Positions 14,691 to 22,200 of a stretch of 24,328 bases of DNA are shown piece after piece. The DNA lies in IMG/VR virus record IMGVR_UViG_3300043395_000038, positions 1 through 24,328 of that record; one strand, given 5' to 3'. The number at the start of each line of letters is the position of its first letter. Position 1 is the stretch's first letter. The stretch comes from a virus. Made by a program: the position numbers and the translations under genes. The notes under the pieces are model-generated. The model was not told the origin of the DNA, ran no database searches, and saw only the letters and a program-made list of their open reading frames with translations.

Positions 14691-17381
14691 TTATGGACCT
14701 GTGCTGTAGTAAATTTCGACATTCGCCTGAGTCGGGATATAGTTTTGACGAATCGTAAATGCGGTATTCGAGAAGATCGTATTGACGTTGAATATCGTTG
14801 TATTTGATCCGCCAACTGGAACGATGTATAGGTTTGAACCGATGCCACCGACGTTGATTGATCCAGTATTCGCGAACATGGCTCCATTCGCGAAAGCATA
14901 TGGACCAGCAGTTCCGATAACCAGTCTTGGCGTATCGTCGAACGCACCAACTGTAATAGCTGCGTATGGTTGAATGTTTGCTGTAGCCCATGCTTGGATC
15001 TGCGAGTTTGCATACAGAACTTTTCCATATACACCCGACATATAAGCGAAACGCTGACCCTGATGAGAAACAGCAGCGGTAATCGACTCTGTGATATTCG
15101 TATTAGCGATGAACGTTGCGTTCTGAGTTTCGAGAGCAGCGATGAGCTCAGTTCTTCTCGTATTTGCGGTGTATACTGCATCTTCAGCCGAGATCGTTGT
15201 AACAGATTCTGCTCTAGCTGTATTGGCTAAGAAAGTTGCATTACGTGTTTCTGTCGCAGTGACAGTTTCAACCATAAACGTGTTCGCGATGAACGTTGCA
15301 GATGGCGTATCAACAGATGTGATAGCTTCTGTGATACTTGTATTAGCAAGGAACGTTGCTGTATGCGAAACAGCAGCTGTGATTGCTTCTGTAACGTTGA
15401 TGCCGTTATTATATACAGACGGACCATCGTGTGTCGCTGTAGCAGTAATCGTTTCACGAACCGAACGACGAACAACGTTTGGTGCTTCGTCGATCAGCGT
15501 CAGGTTGACGTTTGCTGTAGCAGTTACCAGATAGTCGCCAAATAGCTTCGTTCCTGAAGGATGCACGAGAGCTTTGATGACGTCTCTATACTTGCTGAGA
15601 ATTTTATCAGCTCTGATAACATACGAGAACTCTTGATAGTAGTTGTTATCTTGAAGTTTGTTGTTCCAACTCAAGAAACCTTTCGTATCAATGTAACGTC
15701 CTGGGAACGAGATAAAGCCAGATGTTTTAGCTTGACCAGTCGCGCCGTATGTTTTCTTTCTGTTAAGATAACGATTGCTAGACGAACCGTTCGCATATCC
15801 GCTGCTCAGTGTATCAATGATAGCAGCGTTAGACTGTGTTCTATTGAAGATAATAGAATCGTCGTATTTGTTGAAGTTAGATCCTGGCGTCAATACACGG
15901 ATCTTAGAAATAGTTCCTGGCGCGTTGTTTGCAATAACAACTGCATTGTTTCCGTAGATGTTACCGAAACCGTCAGAGATTTCCAAGTTATCCATGAAGT
16001 CGTCGACGATTCGAATCGTAGGAAGCGAAGACGAATATCCATATCCTGGATTGATCAATGTGATCGCATTGATTGAATAGAACTCTGCATTACTGAATGT
16101 AAGAGCAGTCGTCAGCGTTGTGTAAACGTTTGCGCCAGCGAGCTTGATATAAGCATTCGCACCAGAGAGCGTCTGGAATGGAGTGAACGCAGAGATAAAT
16201 GAAGTCGCATTCGTAATCGAATGAACACGAGCAGTATTAGCTACACCATAGATACGAACGACATCGCCAACTTTAAGCTGTGTAACGAAGTTTGTTCCCG
16301 TTCCTGTAACGGTATTAGATACTGAAGATACAGCTACTGTTCCAGATAGTTTTCTTGTTACAGTTGCGCTGTTTGCGCCTTTTCTTAGGAAGAATGAAGG
16401 TGTATCTAGTCTTACGTTCTTTACAGCGCCAATGATATCTGTGTTGATAGTCAGACCAGATGCGATTGGTTGCTGGCTAAATGATTCAATTTTAGCTTCG
16501 AAGTTCTTTCCATTGCCGCCAGATACGATAAGACGTGTGTTTTCTTTCGTGTATCCAGAACCTGCTTTTACAATTTTTAGTGTAACTGCGCTTTTGTTCG
16601 TAACCTCAGCAACAGCAGCAGTAGCAATTTCTGTAGAACCAGCTCCGCTGATTTCTACTGTATCACCTAGATTATGATATGCACCGCCATCTTTGATATT
16701 AACATCAACGATCGAACCAACTTGCGAGTTAACAGTAACATATTGGCTTGTGTTGTCGATGTTGACTACACGTTCACCGTCAATAAATGTTCCTGAAACG
16801 TTACGAACGTTCATATCATAGACTAGAAGACCTAGAGCTTCTGTGGCGATGATATCTTCAACGAATGCAGTTGCGCCAGATGTAACGCCACGAATACGAT
16901 ATCCTTCGAATGAGCGCGGACTTACGCTAGAAGGTGAACCAACGCGGAGTCTAGTTTCCTGTGACCAACGACCATCAGACGCACGAAGGATATCGTCACC
17001 TGGATAATAGAAGTCAATTTCTGAGCCAAACAGCGCACGGAATAAAAAACGATAAGATTCTTGTGAACCGCGTGTGCGATAGAAGTCACGGATATGCTTG
17101 ACAAGTGTTCTTTTATCAGCAAGAACATCTTTTGGAATGTTAAGCATAAACTCTTTGCGAAAGTATTCAACAAAAGAGTCGATAGTTCTGTCGATATCTT
17201 GATTGTCTTTGATTGAGCGGATGGCATTGACTGCGTTTCCACTCTGCTCCATATACTCAAAATAGGCTTTGAGAAACGCAACAAACTGCGGACCTTCGTC
17301 ACGAACGAACCCAGGAAACTGCGATTCGATCTGAGAAGATATCTTCTTGAAAATATCGTCTGCGCCTACAATGTTAGCCAT
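14691..17381 (-). CDS. Large baseplate structural protein in the gp7 position, 896 aa
   Basis: The N-terminal 170 residues form a domain I recall from many marine T4-like phages: FVAFLKAYFEYMEQSGNA, LVKHIRDFYRTRGSQESYRF, LFRALFGSEIDFYYPGDDIL, RASDGRW. It is followed by beta-rich repeats of the F.(D/P)GE.V type (GTFIDGERVV), a module shared with gp8 and the DUF4815-type protein (347-413), and a conserved segment around residues 560-615 (FPGRYIDTKGFLSWNNKLQD, YYQEFSYVIR, VIKALVHPSGTKLFGDY). A run of six 20-residue tandem repeats (662-781) precedes the C-terminal beta domain. The gene lies between gp6 and the 184-aa gene plus gp8, where T4 has gene 7, so it may be the functional counterpart of gp7. 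Sequence similarity to T4 gp7 is not evident. TAATG overlap with the gp6 stop couples translation. Confidence 0.75.
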   Translation of the reverse strand: MANIVGADDIFKKISSQIESQFPGFVRDEGPQFVAFLKAYFEYMEQSGNAVNAIRSIKDNQDIDRTIDSFVEYFRKEFMLNIPKDVLADKRTLVKHIRDFYRTRGSQESYRFLFRALFGSEIDFYYPGDDILRASDGRWSQETRLRVGSPSSVSPRSFEGYRIRGVTSGATAFVEDIIATEALGLLVYDMNVRNVSGTFIDGERVVNIDNTSQYVTVNSQVGSIVDVNIKDGGAYHNLGDTVEISGAGSTEIATAAVAEVTNKSAVTLKIVKAGSGYTKENTRLIVSGGNGKNFEAKIESFSQQPIASGLTINTDIIGAVKNVRLDTPSFFLRKGANSATVTRKLSGTVAVSSVSNTVTGTGTNFVTQLKVGDVVRIYGVANTARVHSITNATSFISAFTPFQTLSGANAYIKLAGANVYTTLTTALTFSNAEFYSINAITLINPGYGYSSSLPTIRIVDDFMDNLEISDGFGNIYGNNAVVIANNAPGTISKIRVLTPGSNFNKYDDSIIFNRTQSNAAIIDTLSSGYANGSSSNRYLNRKKTYGATGQAKTSGFISFPGRYIDTKGFLSWNNKLQDNNYYQEFSYVIRADKILSKYRDVIKALVHPSGTKLFGDYLVTATANVNLTLIDEAPNVVRRSVRETITATATHDGPSVYNNGINVTEAITAAVSHTATFLANTSITEAITSVDTPSATFIANTFMVETVTATETRNATFLANTARAESVTTISAEDAVYTANTRRTELIAALETQNATFIANTNITESITAAVSHQGQRFAYMSGVYGKVLYANSQIQAWATANIQPYAAITVGAFDDTPRLVIGTAGPYAFANGAMFANTGSINVGGIGSNLYIVPVGGSNTTIFNVNTIFSNTAFTIRQNYIPTQANVEIYYSTGP
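15039..15398 (-). repeat. Six 60-bp in-frame tandem repeats (20-residue units)
   Basis: Residues 662-781 of the 896-residue protein divide without gaps into six 20-residue units: NVTEAITAAVSHTATFLANT, SITEAITSVDTPSATFIANT, FMVETVTATETRNATFLANT, ARAESVTTISAEDAVYTANT, RRTELIAALETQNATFIANT and NITESITAAVSHQGQRFAYM. The consensus is xxTExITAxxxxxATFxANT. A further degenerate unit (VRETITATATHDGP..., 641-661) precedes them. The copies have diverged at the DNA level, so the array is old and under protein-level selection. Confidence 0.85.
16143..16343 (-). repeat. Shared beta module, copy in the 896-aa protein (residues 347-413)
   Basis: The segment begins GTVAVSSVSNTVTGTGTNF, continues VTQLKVGDVVRI and RVHSITNATSF, and ends in GANAYIK. 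It is the closest relative of the module inserted in gp8, and a more diverged copy lies in the DUF4815-type protein. Confidence 0.75.
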
Positions 17382-19273
17382 TAGAAGTTATACAGCCTAA
17401 TTGATGGAGTTTGGATCGTAGCAGTTTGACCAATCGTATCAATGTTTGAAGCAGTTGCTACAGTTTGATTTGTTTTATCATTTACGATATCAATTCGAGT
17501 CTGTGAGATCAACAGAATCTGATTACGAACAGGCGTAATGTTTGGCGAATAAGGTGACACGAATACAGAAACACCTGTTCCGCTATATGCAGAAGCAGAG
17601 AATGAATTGATATTGACGATACCGTTTTCGTAGTCAATCGTTCCTGCGTTGTAATTAGTATAGATTCGACCTAGTCGTCCAGCAAGTGAACGATAGTAAA
17701 CTCTTAGAGTGCCAAATCCGTTGTCGTCAAAGAACGACTCGTTCGTTCCGTATGTAAACGATGAAGAGGTAACAGCGCCATATCCTGGATGGCGAGTTAC
17801 TCCACTGATCAATTCAGCAGGTCCAAGTTTCTGTAGAGCTGTATTGAAATTGATTGTATGATTGCTTGCTACTGTAGTAGACGGAACAAACATCTTTCTC
17901 AAACGAATGTTAGCATTCGTTGTTCTGATTGAATCATCAGTTCCATCGAGCCAATCAAGGAAACGTGAGTATCTAAAGCTCTTGTTGAAGTTAGATAGAT
18001 TGTTAGTCTCAAACGAAATTACTCGTGCAGCGACTGCGCTTGCTAGTTCGCCAGGAGTTAAATTCGTAGCAGACGCATCGTAACGAACTGTAACTTCAGG
18101 AACGATGTAAAGATAAGAAGGATCAACCATCTCAACATCAATCGACTGAACGTTATATTTCTTGATGTTAGCAATGATCTCAGCTTTTCTATTCAGCGAG
18201 AACACTGTGCTGTTTCTTGGTTTGGCTGCTACGAATACTTTGCCGTAGATTGGTGGATCGTTTTCTTCACCACCCCAAACGCTGATAGCTTGAATATCAG
18301 GATTCTGTTTAAGAGCAATTCGTTCGTAGTCTTGCGACGTCACTGTGCGATTTTGTGTTTCGTATGCGCGAGGAGCATTGAATCGTAGTGATTCGATAGA
18401 TTCAATTTCTGCGCCACCAGAAGCACGACCAACAGGAACGATTGTGATATCGCTCTGTCCATCAATAGTCGTGTTAGAAAGCGAGAACGAATTAGCACCA
18501 TTAGGCGCGATTCCGTTACATACACGATAGTTCACTGTTACGATAGATGCAGTTGCTGGCAGTTTACCTAGAACACCGTCGCCAAACGAAATCTTATACT
18601 TTTTTTGTCTATCAGCTTCAATAAAGAATATCTGTGATGAAGAGTTGCTCGTCATCAGATCATCAGCTGGAACGTATGTTTGAACGTTGCCGCTAGTTGT
18701 AACAGAAACTGTGATGCTTGTAGTATCTACGTTCTCGTTTGGTAGAACGAATGATGTGTTTGATGTTCTATTGAACACATAACGATGTGATAAAGGAGTG
18801 CCTTCTTTGATATTGATATGATGAGCAAATCCACCAGATGAGTTTGCTGTGATCGTATATGTCTGAGGCGTAACGAATGTGTATGATGTGCCATTCACAG
18901 TTGTCGTAAACTGTGTGTTTTTAGGAACACGAATAGAACGGAAAGTTGTGTTGGCGATGCTTGACGTAAAAATCAGCTGAACGTTAGCAGTCGCACCACG
19001 AGCAGACGTTGGAGAATATCCGAGCGTTTTTGCGTGTGAAACAACGCTATCATACTGCTGAGCTGTATCAAGGAATCCTTCATTCGTAGCCATATTAGCA
19101 TAGAATGCGTTCATGTATGTGTTATACGCAAGAAGATCTAGCAGCGTTCCGAGCGCAGAGTCATTGAAATCATAATCCGTGAACTCAGGTTTCGACGCAA
19201 TATAAGTGCGCAAGTTGGCACGGATAGTATCGAAGTCCAATCCTGTAACGACGAGATCAGTATTTGTAGCCAT
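17381..19273 (-). CDS. 6: Baseplate wedge subunit gp6, 630 aa
   Basis: T4 gp6 forms the inner ring that ties the six wedges together around the hub. The match is visible throughout. FTDYDFNDSALGTLLDLLAYNT (31-52) and NEGFLDTAQQYDSVVSHAKTLGYSP (64-88) form the N-terminal helical part. The baseplate J-like core shows SFGDGVLGKLP (229-239), SLRFNAPRAYETQNR (295-309), VTSQDYE (311-317), SVWGGEENDPP (331-341) and YGKVFVAAKP (343-352). The length is close to T4 gp6 (660 aa, recalled). ATG 19273 overlaps the gp25 stop as TAATG and the gene ends in another TAATG with the next one. The 25-6 adjacency is common in contractile tail and T6SS clusters. There is no sign of truncation. Confidence 0.93.
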   Translation of the reverse strand: MATNTDLVVTGLDFDTIRANLRTYIASKPEFTDYDFNDSALGTLLDLLAYNTYMNAFYANMATNEGFLDTAQQYDSVVSHAKTLGYSPTSARGATANVQLIFTSSIANTTFRSIRVPKNTQFTTTVNGTSYTFVTPQTYTITANSSGGFAHHINIKEGTPLSHRYVFNRTSNTSFVLPNENVDTTSITVSVTTSGNVQTYVPADDLMTSNSSSQIFFIEADRQKKYKISFGDGVLGKLPATASIVTVNYRVCNGIAPNGANSFSLSNTTIDGQSDITIVPVGRASGGAEIESIESLRFNAPRAYETQNRTVTSQDYERIALKQNPDIQAISVWGGEENDPPIYGKVFVAAKPRNSTVFSLNRKAEIIANIKKYNVQSIDVEMVDPSYLYIVPEVTVRYDASATNLTPGELASAVAARVISFETNNLSNFNKSFRYSRFLDWLDGTDDSIRTTNANIRLRKMFVPSTTVASNHTINFNTALQKLGPAELISGVTRHPGYGAVTSSSFTYGTNESFFDDNGFGTLRVYYRSLAGRLGRIYTNYNAGTIDYENGIVNINSFSASAYSGTGVSVFVSPYSPNITPVRNQILLISQTRIDIVNDKTNQTVATASNIDTIGQTATIQTPSIRLYNF

Positions 19274-19692
19274 TAGCGAACCCTATTGAGACTGATATCT
19301 AACTGGATATCATTGAGTGTAGTTGCGTTACGGAATCGAATCGTAATGAACATTTCATTACTATCGGTGCTTTCTCTGACGTTGACAGAGTATGTATCCA
19401 AAAGAGCTCTAGGCTCATAGTTTTCTATAGCATTCACGATCAGGTTTTCGAACTCAGACTTCGTGAATGAAGTATATAGATCGAACAAACGTGAACGAAT
19501 GTTACCGCCAAACTCTGGGCGAAACGGGCGCTCAAACTGATCTGTTAGGATCAGGTTCTTGATAGACTGCTTTAGCGCATCGTCGTCCTTTTTAACCAAG
19601 AGCTTGCCACTAGTCGGATGACGTCTGAACTGCAGATCGAAGTCACGATAGGTGATCTTGTTTAGGACTGGCGGTAACGGTCTTTTTTTCAT
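19273..19692 (-). CDS. 25: Baseplate wedge subunit gp25, 139 aa
   Basis: This is the gpW/gp25 family protein that nucleates sheath assembly on the baseplate, the counterpart of T6SS TssE. The hallmark EPR motif is present at 93-95 within ENYEPRALLDTYSV. Upstream lies the conserved helix-turn region LKQSIKNLILTDQFERPFRPEFGGNIRSRLFD (40-71), which matches the family's 'T..geR...P.fGs.l...lF' pattern. The length is normal for the family (T4 gp25 is 132 aa, recalled). The ATG at 19692 follows AAAGGGAAAGAG, a good ribosome binding site. It is the first gene after the largest gap in the window and probably the first gene of the wedge transcription segment. Confidence 0.95.
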   Translation of the reverse strand: MKKRPLPPVLNKITYRDFDLQFRRHPTSGKLLVKKDDDALKQSIKNLILTDQFERPFRPEFGGNIRSRLFDLYTSFTKSEFENLIVNAIENYEPRALLDTYSVNVRESTDSNEMFITIRFRNATTLNDIQLDISLNRVR

Positions 19693-19708
19693 CTCTTTCC
19701 CTTTTTCT

Positions 19709-19716
19709 TATTTATT
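19709..19716 (-). promoter_or_regulatory. Possible late promoter upstream of gp25 (AATAAATA)
   Basis: The minus strand reads CGAATAAATAAG, one mismatch from the T4 late box TATAAATA, about 17 bases before the gp25 start. It lies in the 76-base intergenic gap just after a T-run, a sensible place for a promoter. The short leader and A/T-rich surroundings make the match only suggestive. Confidence 0.4.
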
Positions 19717-19718
19717 CG

Positions 19719-19749
19719 AAAAAAAGACTTGACAATCGTTAGAATCGTC
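19719..19749 (-). terminator. Weak intrinsic-terminator-like hairpin after the 471-aa gene
   Basis: On the minus strand GACGATT-CTAAC-GATTGTC can form a seven-pair stem with two G-U pairs (19731-19749). Five bases later comes a run of seven T (19719-19725). The stem is short and A/T-rich, and the spacing to the T-run is longer than usual, so any termination is probably partial. Confidence 0.3.
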
Positions 19750-19757
19750 ATTATAAT
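19729..19757 (+). promoter_or_regulatory. Perfect consensus sigma70-type promoter, antisense to the operon
   Basis: TTGACA at 19729-19734 and TATAAT at 19752-19757 are both exact consensus hexamers separated by the optimal 17 bases, on the plus strand. This lies in the only sizeable intergenic gap. Transcription would start near 19764 and run into the 3' end of the 471-aa gene as antisense RNA. No convincing plus-strand gene follows. The sequence match is exact; function is unproven. Confidence 0.65.
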
Positions 19758-19768
19758 AGAAATTGTAT

Positions 19769-21184
19769 TCAAACGGTCATAGTGGCTGTATTTGCCTTGG
19801 CTGCTGCGGCTGCGTCATCCTCTTCAATGATAATCAGAGCCTCAATGACGCTCGTTGTTGGCTTGATTCGTGGATACTTCTTAATGAGATCAGGATAGCT
19901 GTATTTCGTCAGCTTACTATAATCAACTATTCCCAGCAGTTCTTTAGTTTCGTTCTCGATTTTAGAACTGATTTCAAGTCTGCGCTTTTCCCTTAGCTGT
20001 TTAGTTGTATCACGACCATATCCACCAGAACCCCAGTTGACCGTGTTTGCGTTTCCGTTGAGTTTCTGATTGTATGACGTCTTAGCTGGAGACTCTGCAC
20101 TCAGATTAGTTTGAGGAGCAATCGTTGATTTGATACCCATGAACTGTGACATAGGTTGATTCAACGTAGCCATAGCAGAACCAGCAGCTGACTCAGCAAA
20201 CAAGTTCTTCATCTGAACAGGTGGTTTCGGTTTAGGAGGATTCGCAGTCTTAATCGCTTTCATTGCATCCATAACTGGTGTGACGCCAGGAATAGGAAGC
20301 ATCTTGATAGCACCAGCTGCAAGATTCATATTAGGAACCATGCTCTTGATATTGAAACCTGCTCCTCCGAGCGCACCACCGATAGCACCTGCAATCATAT
20401 TCGATGCTAGTTTGTTCACGTTTATCATCGGGAACTGACGTGAAATCAAAGCTGCTTGAGCTGCAAATGCTACAGGATTGCTAGCAAGTTTAGCCATGTT
20501 AGCAACTTGACTCTGTAGATTTACAGTCTGAGCGATAGCTCCTAGTCCAGGAATATCTGATAAGAAGTTTCCTTTCACAGCAGCAAAGATTAACGAACCA
20601 GGACCTTTGACTGCTACGTTCATCAACGTCTTAACAGTTGCGATCTGATTAACGATATCAGCTGCACCTGCTGCTTTGAATGGTAGCTGTTTAACGACAC
20701 CACCGATAACACCCTTAACTGCTTGAACAGGAGCATCTAAACCAGCAGGGAGAAAGTTACCAGCGACTCCCGCGAGTGCGCCTGCTGCTCCTGTAACGAG
20801 CGCACTCTTGATAGCATTGTCGATTTGAGCTTTAGAGGTGTATTGTGGACCACAGAAAGGATCGTTAACAGATGCCAAAGCTCCGTAAAGCGCGCCTCCT
20901 AATGCGCCGCCAAGAACACCATCAAGATTTCCTGTAAGGGCTGCAGAGATACTAGGATCTAGCTGAAACGTCGGAGGAATGAATCCTAGCGGATCGCTCA
21001 TCATCATAGAAACGTTTCTAGTATCAACTAGATCAGGGAATGCGCGTGACAGATCGTCTAACTGATCGTTGATAACATCAAGACCAGTATAGGTGTATTG
21101 CTTACCACAAAAGACATATTTGTCTCCTGGCATAGCATTTGGATATCGCATTCTTAGTCTAGTATCAATTTGTAACTGATCCAT
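19769..21184 (-). CDS. Unrecognised Gly/Ala-rich protein with glycine-zipper segments, 471 aa
   Basis: I do not recognise a family. The N-terminal 75 residues are soluble-looking (MDQLQIDTRLRMRYPNAMPG, YVFCGKQYTYTGLDVIND). The middle is hydrophobic and rich in small residues, with repeated GxxxG/GxxxA packing: GVLGGALGGALYGALASV (89-106), GAAGALAGVAGNFL (132-145), GVIGGVVKQL (158-167), AGAIGGALGGAGF (265-277). A proline/lysine linker (PPKPKPPVQ, 316-324) leads to a polar region, then a charged helical C-terminus (TTKQLREKRRLEISSKIE...) ending in an EEDDAAAAAK tail. Cysteines are at 26 and 111. ATG 21184 follows the PAAR stop by one base, with TAGGATAA as ribosome binding site. The position between spike tip and gp25 suggests a hub-associated or injected protein that may interact with membrane; this is inference. 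Confidence 0.75.
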   Translation of the reverse strand: MDQLQIDTRLRMRYPNAMPGDKYVFCGKQYTYTGLDVINDQLDDLSRAFPDLVDTRNVSMMMSDPLGFIPPTFQLDPSISAALTGNLDGVLGGALGGALYGALASVNDPFCGPQYTSKAQIDNAIKSALVTGAAGALAGVAGNFLPAGLDAPVQAVKGVIGGVVKQLPFKAAGAADIVNQIATVKTLMNVAVKGPGSLIFAAVKGNFLSDIPGLGAIAQTVNLQSQVANMAKLASNPVAFAAQAALISRQFPMINVNKLASNMIAGAIGGALGGAGFNIKSMVPNMNLAAGAIKMLPIPGVTPVMDAMKAIKTANPPKPKPPVQMKNLFAESAAGSAMATLNQPMSQFMGIKSTIAPQTNLSAESPAKTSYNQKLNGNANTVNWGSGGYGRDTTKQLREKRRLEISSKIENETKELLGIVDYSKLTKYSYPDLIKKYPRIKPTTSVIEALIIIEEDDAAAAAKANTATMTV

Positions 21185-21185
21185 C

Positions 21186-21473
21186 TTATCCTACCGTTAC
21201 TGAACCTAAGCCACTCGATGCGTTTGGCGCACAGTGCGGACCGCCTGGAATTGGGCATAAACTATCTGGAGCCGCGCTATCACCAACAACAATAATTCCC
21301 TTACCATTAATCGTAATGGAAGCATGAGAAGTGGATAATGCTCCACCTCCGTCGGTATTTCCATCACCGTCGACAGAGATCAACTTACCTCCAGCGAATA
21401 CTGTGGACTGACCTGATACAATTGTCGTGGCTCCGCATGTGCGTGAGTCGTCTTGTCTATGAATTGCTGCCAT
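21186..21473 (-). CDS. 5.4: PAAR-domain spike tip protein (gp5.4-like), 95 aa
   Basis: PAAR proteins cap the beta-helical spike of contractile injection systems with a sharp, metal-stabilised cone. The protein is the usual size and shows the family's layout: an N-terminal hydrophilic start (MAAIHRQDDSRTCG), a glycine/serine-rich centre with FAGGKLISVDGDGNTDGGG, a STSHASITINGKGIIVVGD strand pair, and a PDSLCPIPGGPHCAPNAS loop. Candidate metal ligands are His5, Cys13, His50, Cys73, His80 and Cys81. The start overlaps the beta-helix stop as TAATG, in the order expected for a spike followed by its tip. Having Cys at several positions where many PAAR proteins use His is a small oddity. The family assignment is confident; the exact ligand set is inferred. 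Confidence 0.85.
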   Translation of the reverse strand: MAAIHRQDDSRTCGATTIVSGQSTVFAGGKLISVDGDGNTDGGGALSTSHASITINGKGIIVVGDSAAPDSLCPIPGGPHCAPNASSGLGSVTVG

Positions 21474-22192
21474 TATGGATTCATCTGAATTGTGCTGCCC
21501 TTGATAGTATTCGTTGAAGAAGCCTCAAGAGTCATTGTTCCACCGTTTGCTTTAACAGTCGTATTCGTTCCTGAAGCAATACCTAGATCACCACCAGACC
21601 CTAGTCCCATCCCTCCAGCAGACACGACTTGATATTCACCACCAATAAGAACTGCATTATCATTAGATATGATCTGAGTATTTTCACCACCAATCGTTTG
21701 ATTATTATCAAGCCCAATTGACTCTGTGTTATTCCCACCAGTAATGGTCTCACGATCAAGAGATGTTCTATGGGATGTTTTGCCGTTGACCTGCACTCGC
21801 TGATCACCACCGAACTCCATCACGTTCTTACCAGAAGCTTTTACGCGGAAGTCACCATGCGTTACGATCTCATAGTCGCCCTTAACTTCCTGCTTCATAT
21901 TACCAGTGATGTGCATAATGACATCGCCGTTTACTGATAGATTGAAGTTCCCTGTAATTTTTTCGTCTTTACCTTGATTAAGGAACTCTTGCGTTTTTCC
22001 CTGAACCTTAGAAATACGCGCACCATCGTCCATGATTTCAATGAACGTTCCTGATGCATGATAAACGTGAATGCGTCTATCGCCAGGAGTATTATCAATC
22101 TCGATCATGTGACCAGCTTCGGTCTTGATCGTATGATTTCCTAGATACTGTGACTTCTTGCCGCCTGGTTCTGTTTCATTTACCTTAGCCAT
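21473..22192 (-). CDS. Baseplate spike beta-helix protein (gp5 C-terminal domain-like), 239 aa
   Basis: Residues 76-195 fall into fifteen consecutive 8-residue units in register, for example DEKITGNF, NLSVNGDV, IMHITGNM, KQEVKGDY, EIVTHGDF, RVQVNGKT, NQTIGGEN and AVLIGGEY. This is the octad repeat (around VxGxxxxx) of the T4 gp5C trimeric beta-helix needle. The preceding segment (GNHTIKTEAGHMIEIDNTPG, RRIHVYHASGTFIEIMDDGA) is the conserved lead-in seen in gp5 and VgrG proteins where the OB-fold passes into the helix. The C-terminus, GGTMTLEASSTNTIKGSTIQMNP, continues the helix toward the PAAR tip. In T4 this is the C-terminal part of a single gp5 chain; here it is its own gene with its own start (AAGGTAAATC before ATG 22192). 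It forms the membrane-piercing needle. Confidence 0.88.
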   Translation of the reverse strand: MAKVNETEPGGKKSQYLGNHTIKTEAGHMIEIDNTPGDRRIHVYHASGTFIEIMDDGARISKVQGKTQEFLNQGKDEKITGNFNLSVNGDVIMHITGNMKQEVKGDYEIVTHGDFRVKASGKNVMEFGGDQRVQVNGKTSHRTSLDRETITGGNNTESIGLDNNQTIGGENTQIISNDNAVLIGGEYQVVSAGGMGLGSGGDLGIASGTNTTVKANGGTMTLEASSTNTIKGSTIQMNP

Positions 22193-22200
22193 GATTTACC

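Noticed and set aside
15039-15398. CRISPR-like array
   Set aside because: The 60-base period is an in-frame protein repeat with diverged DNA and no identical repeats separated by unique spacers.
19782-19898. Possible 38-aa plus-strand peptide after the antisense sigma70 promoter (GTG start, Ala/Ser-rich hydrophobic beginning)
   Set aside because: There is no clear ribosome binding site, and its Ala-rich look comes from the antisense of the Ala-rich tail of the 471-aa gene. An untranslated RNA is more likely if the promoter works.
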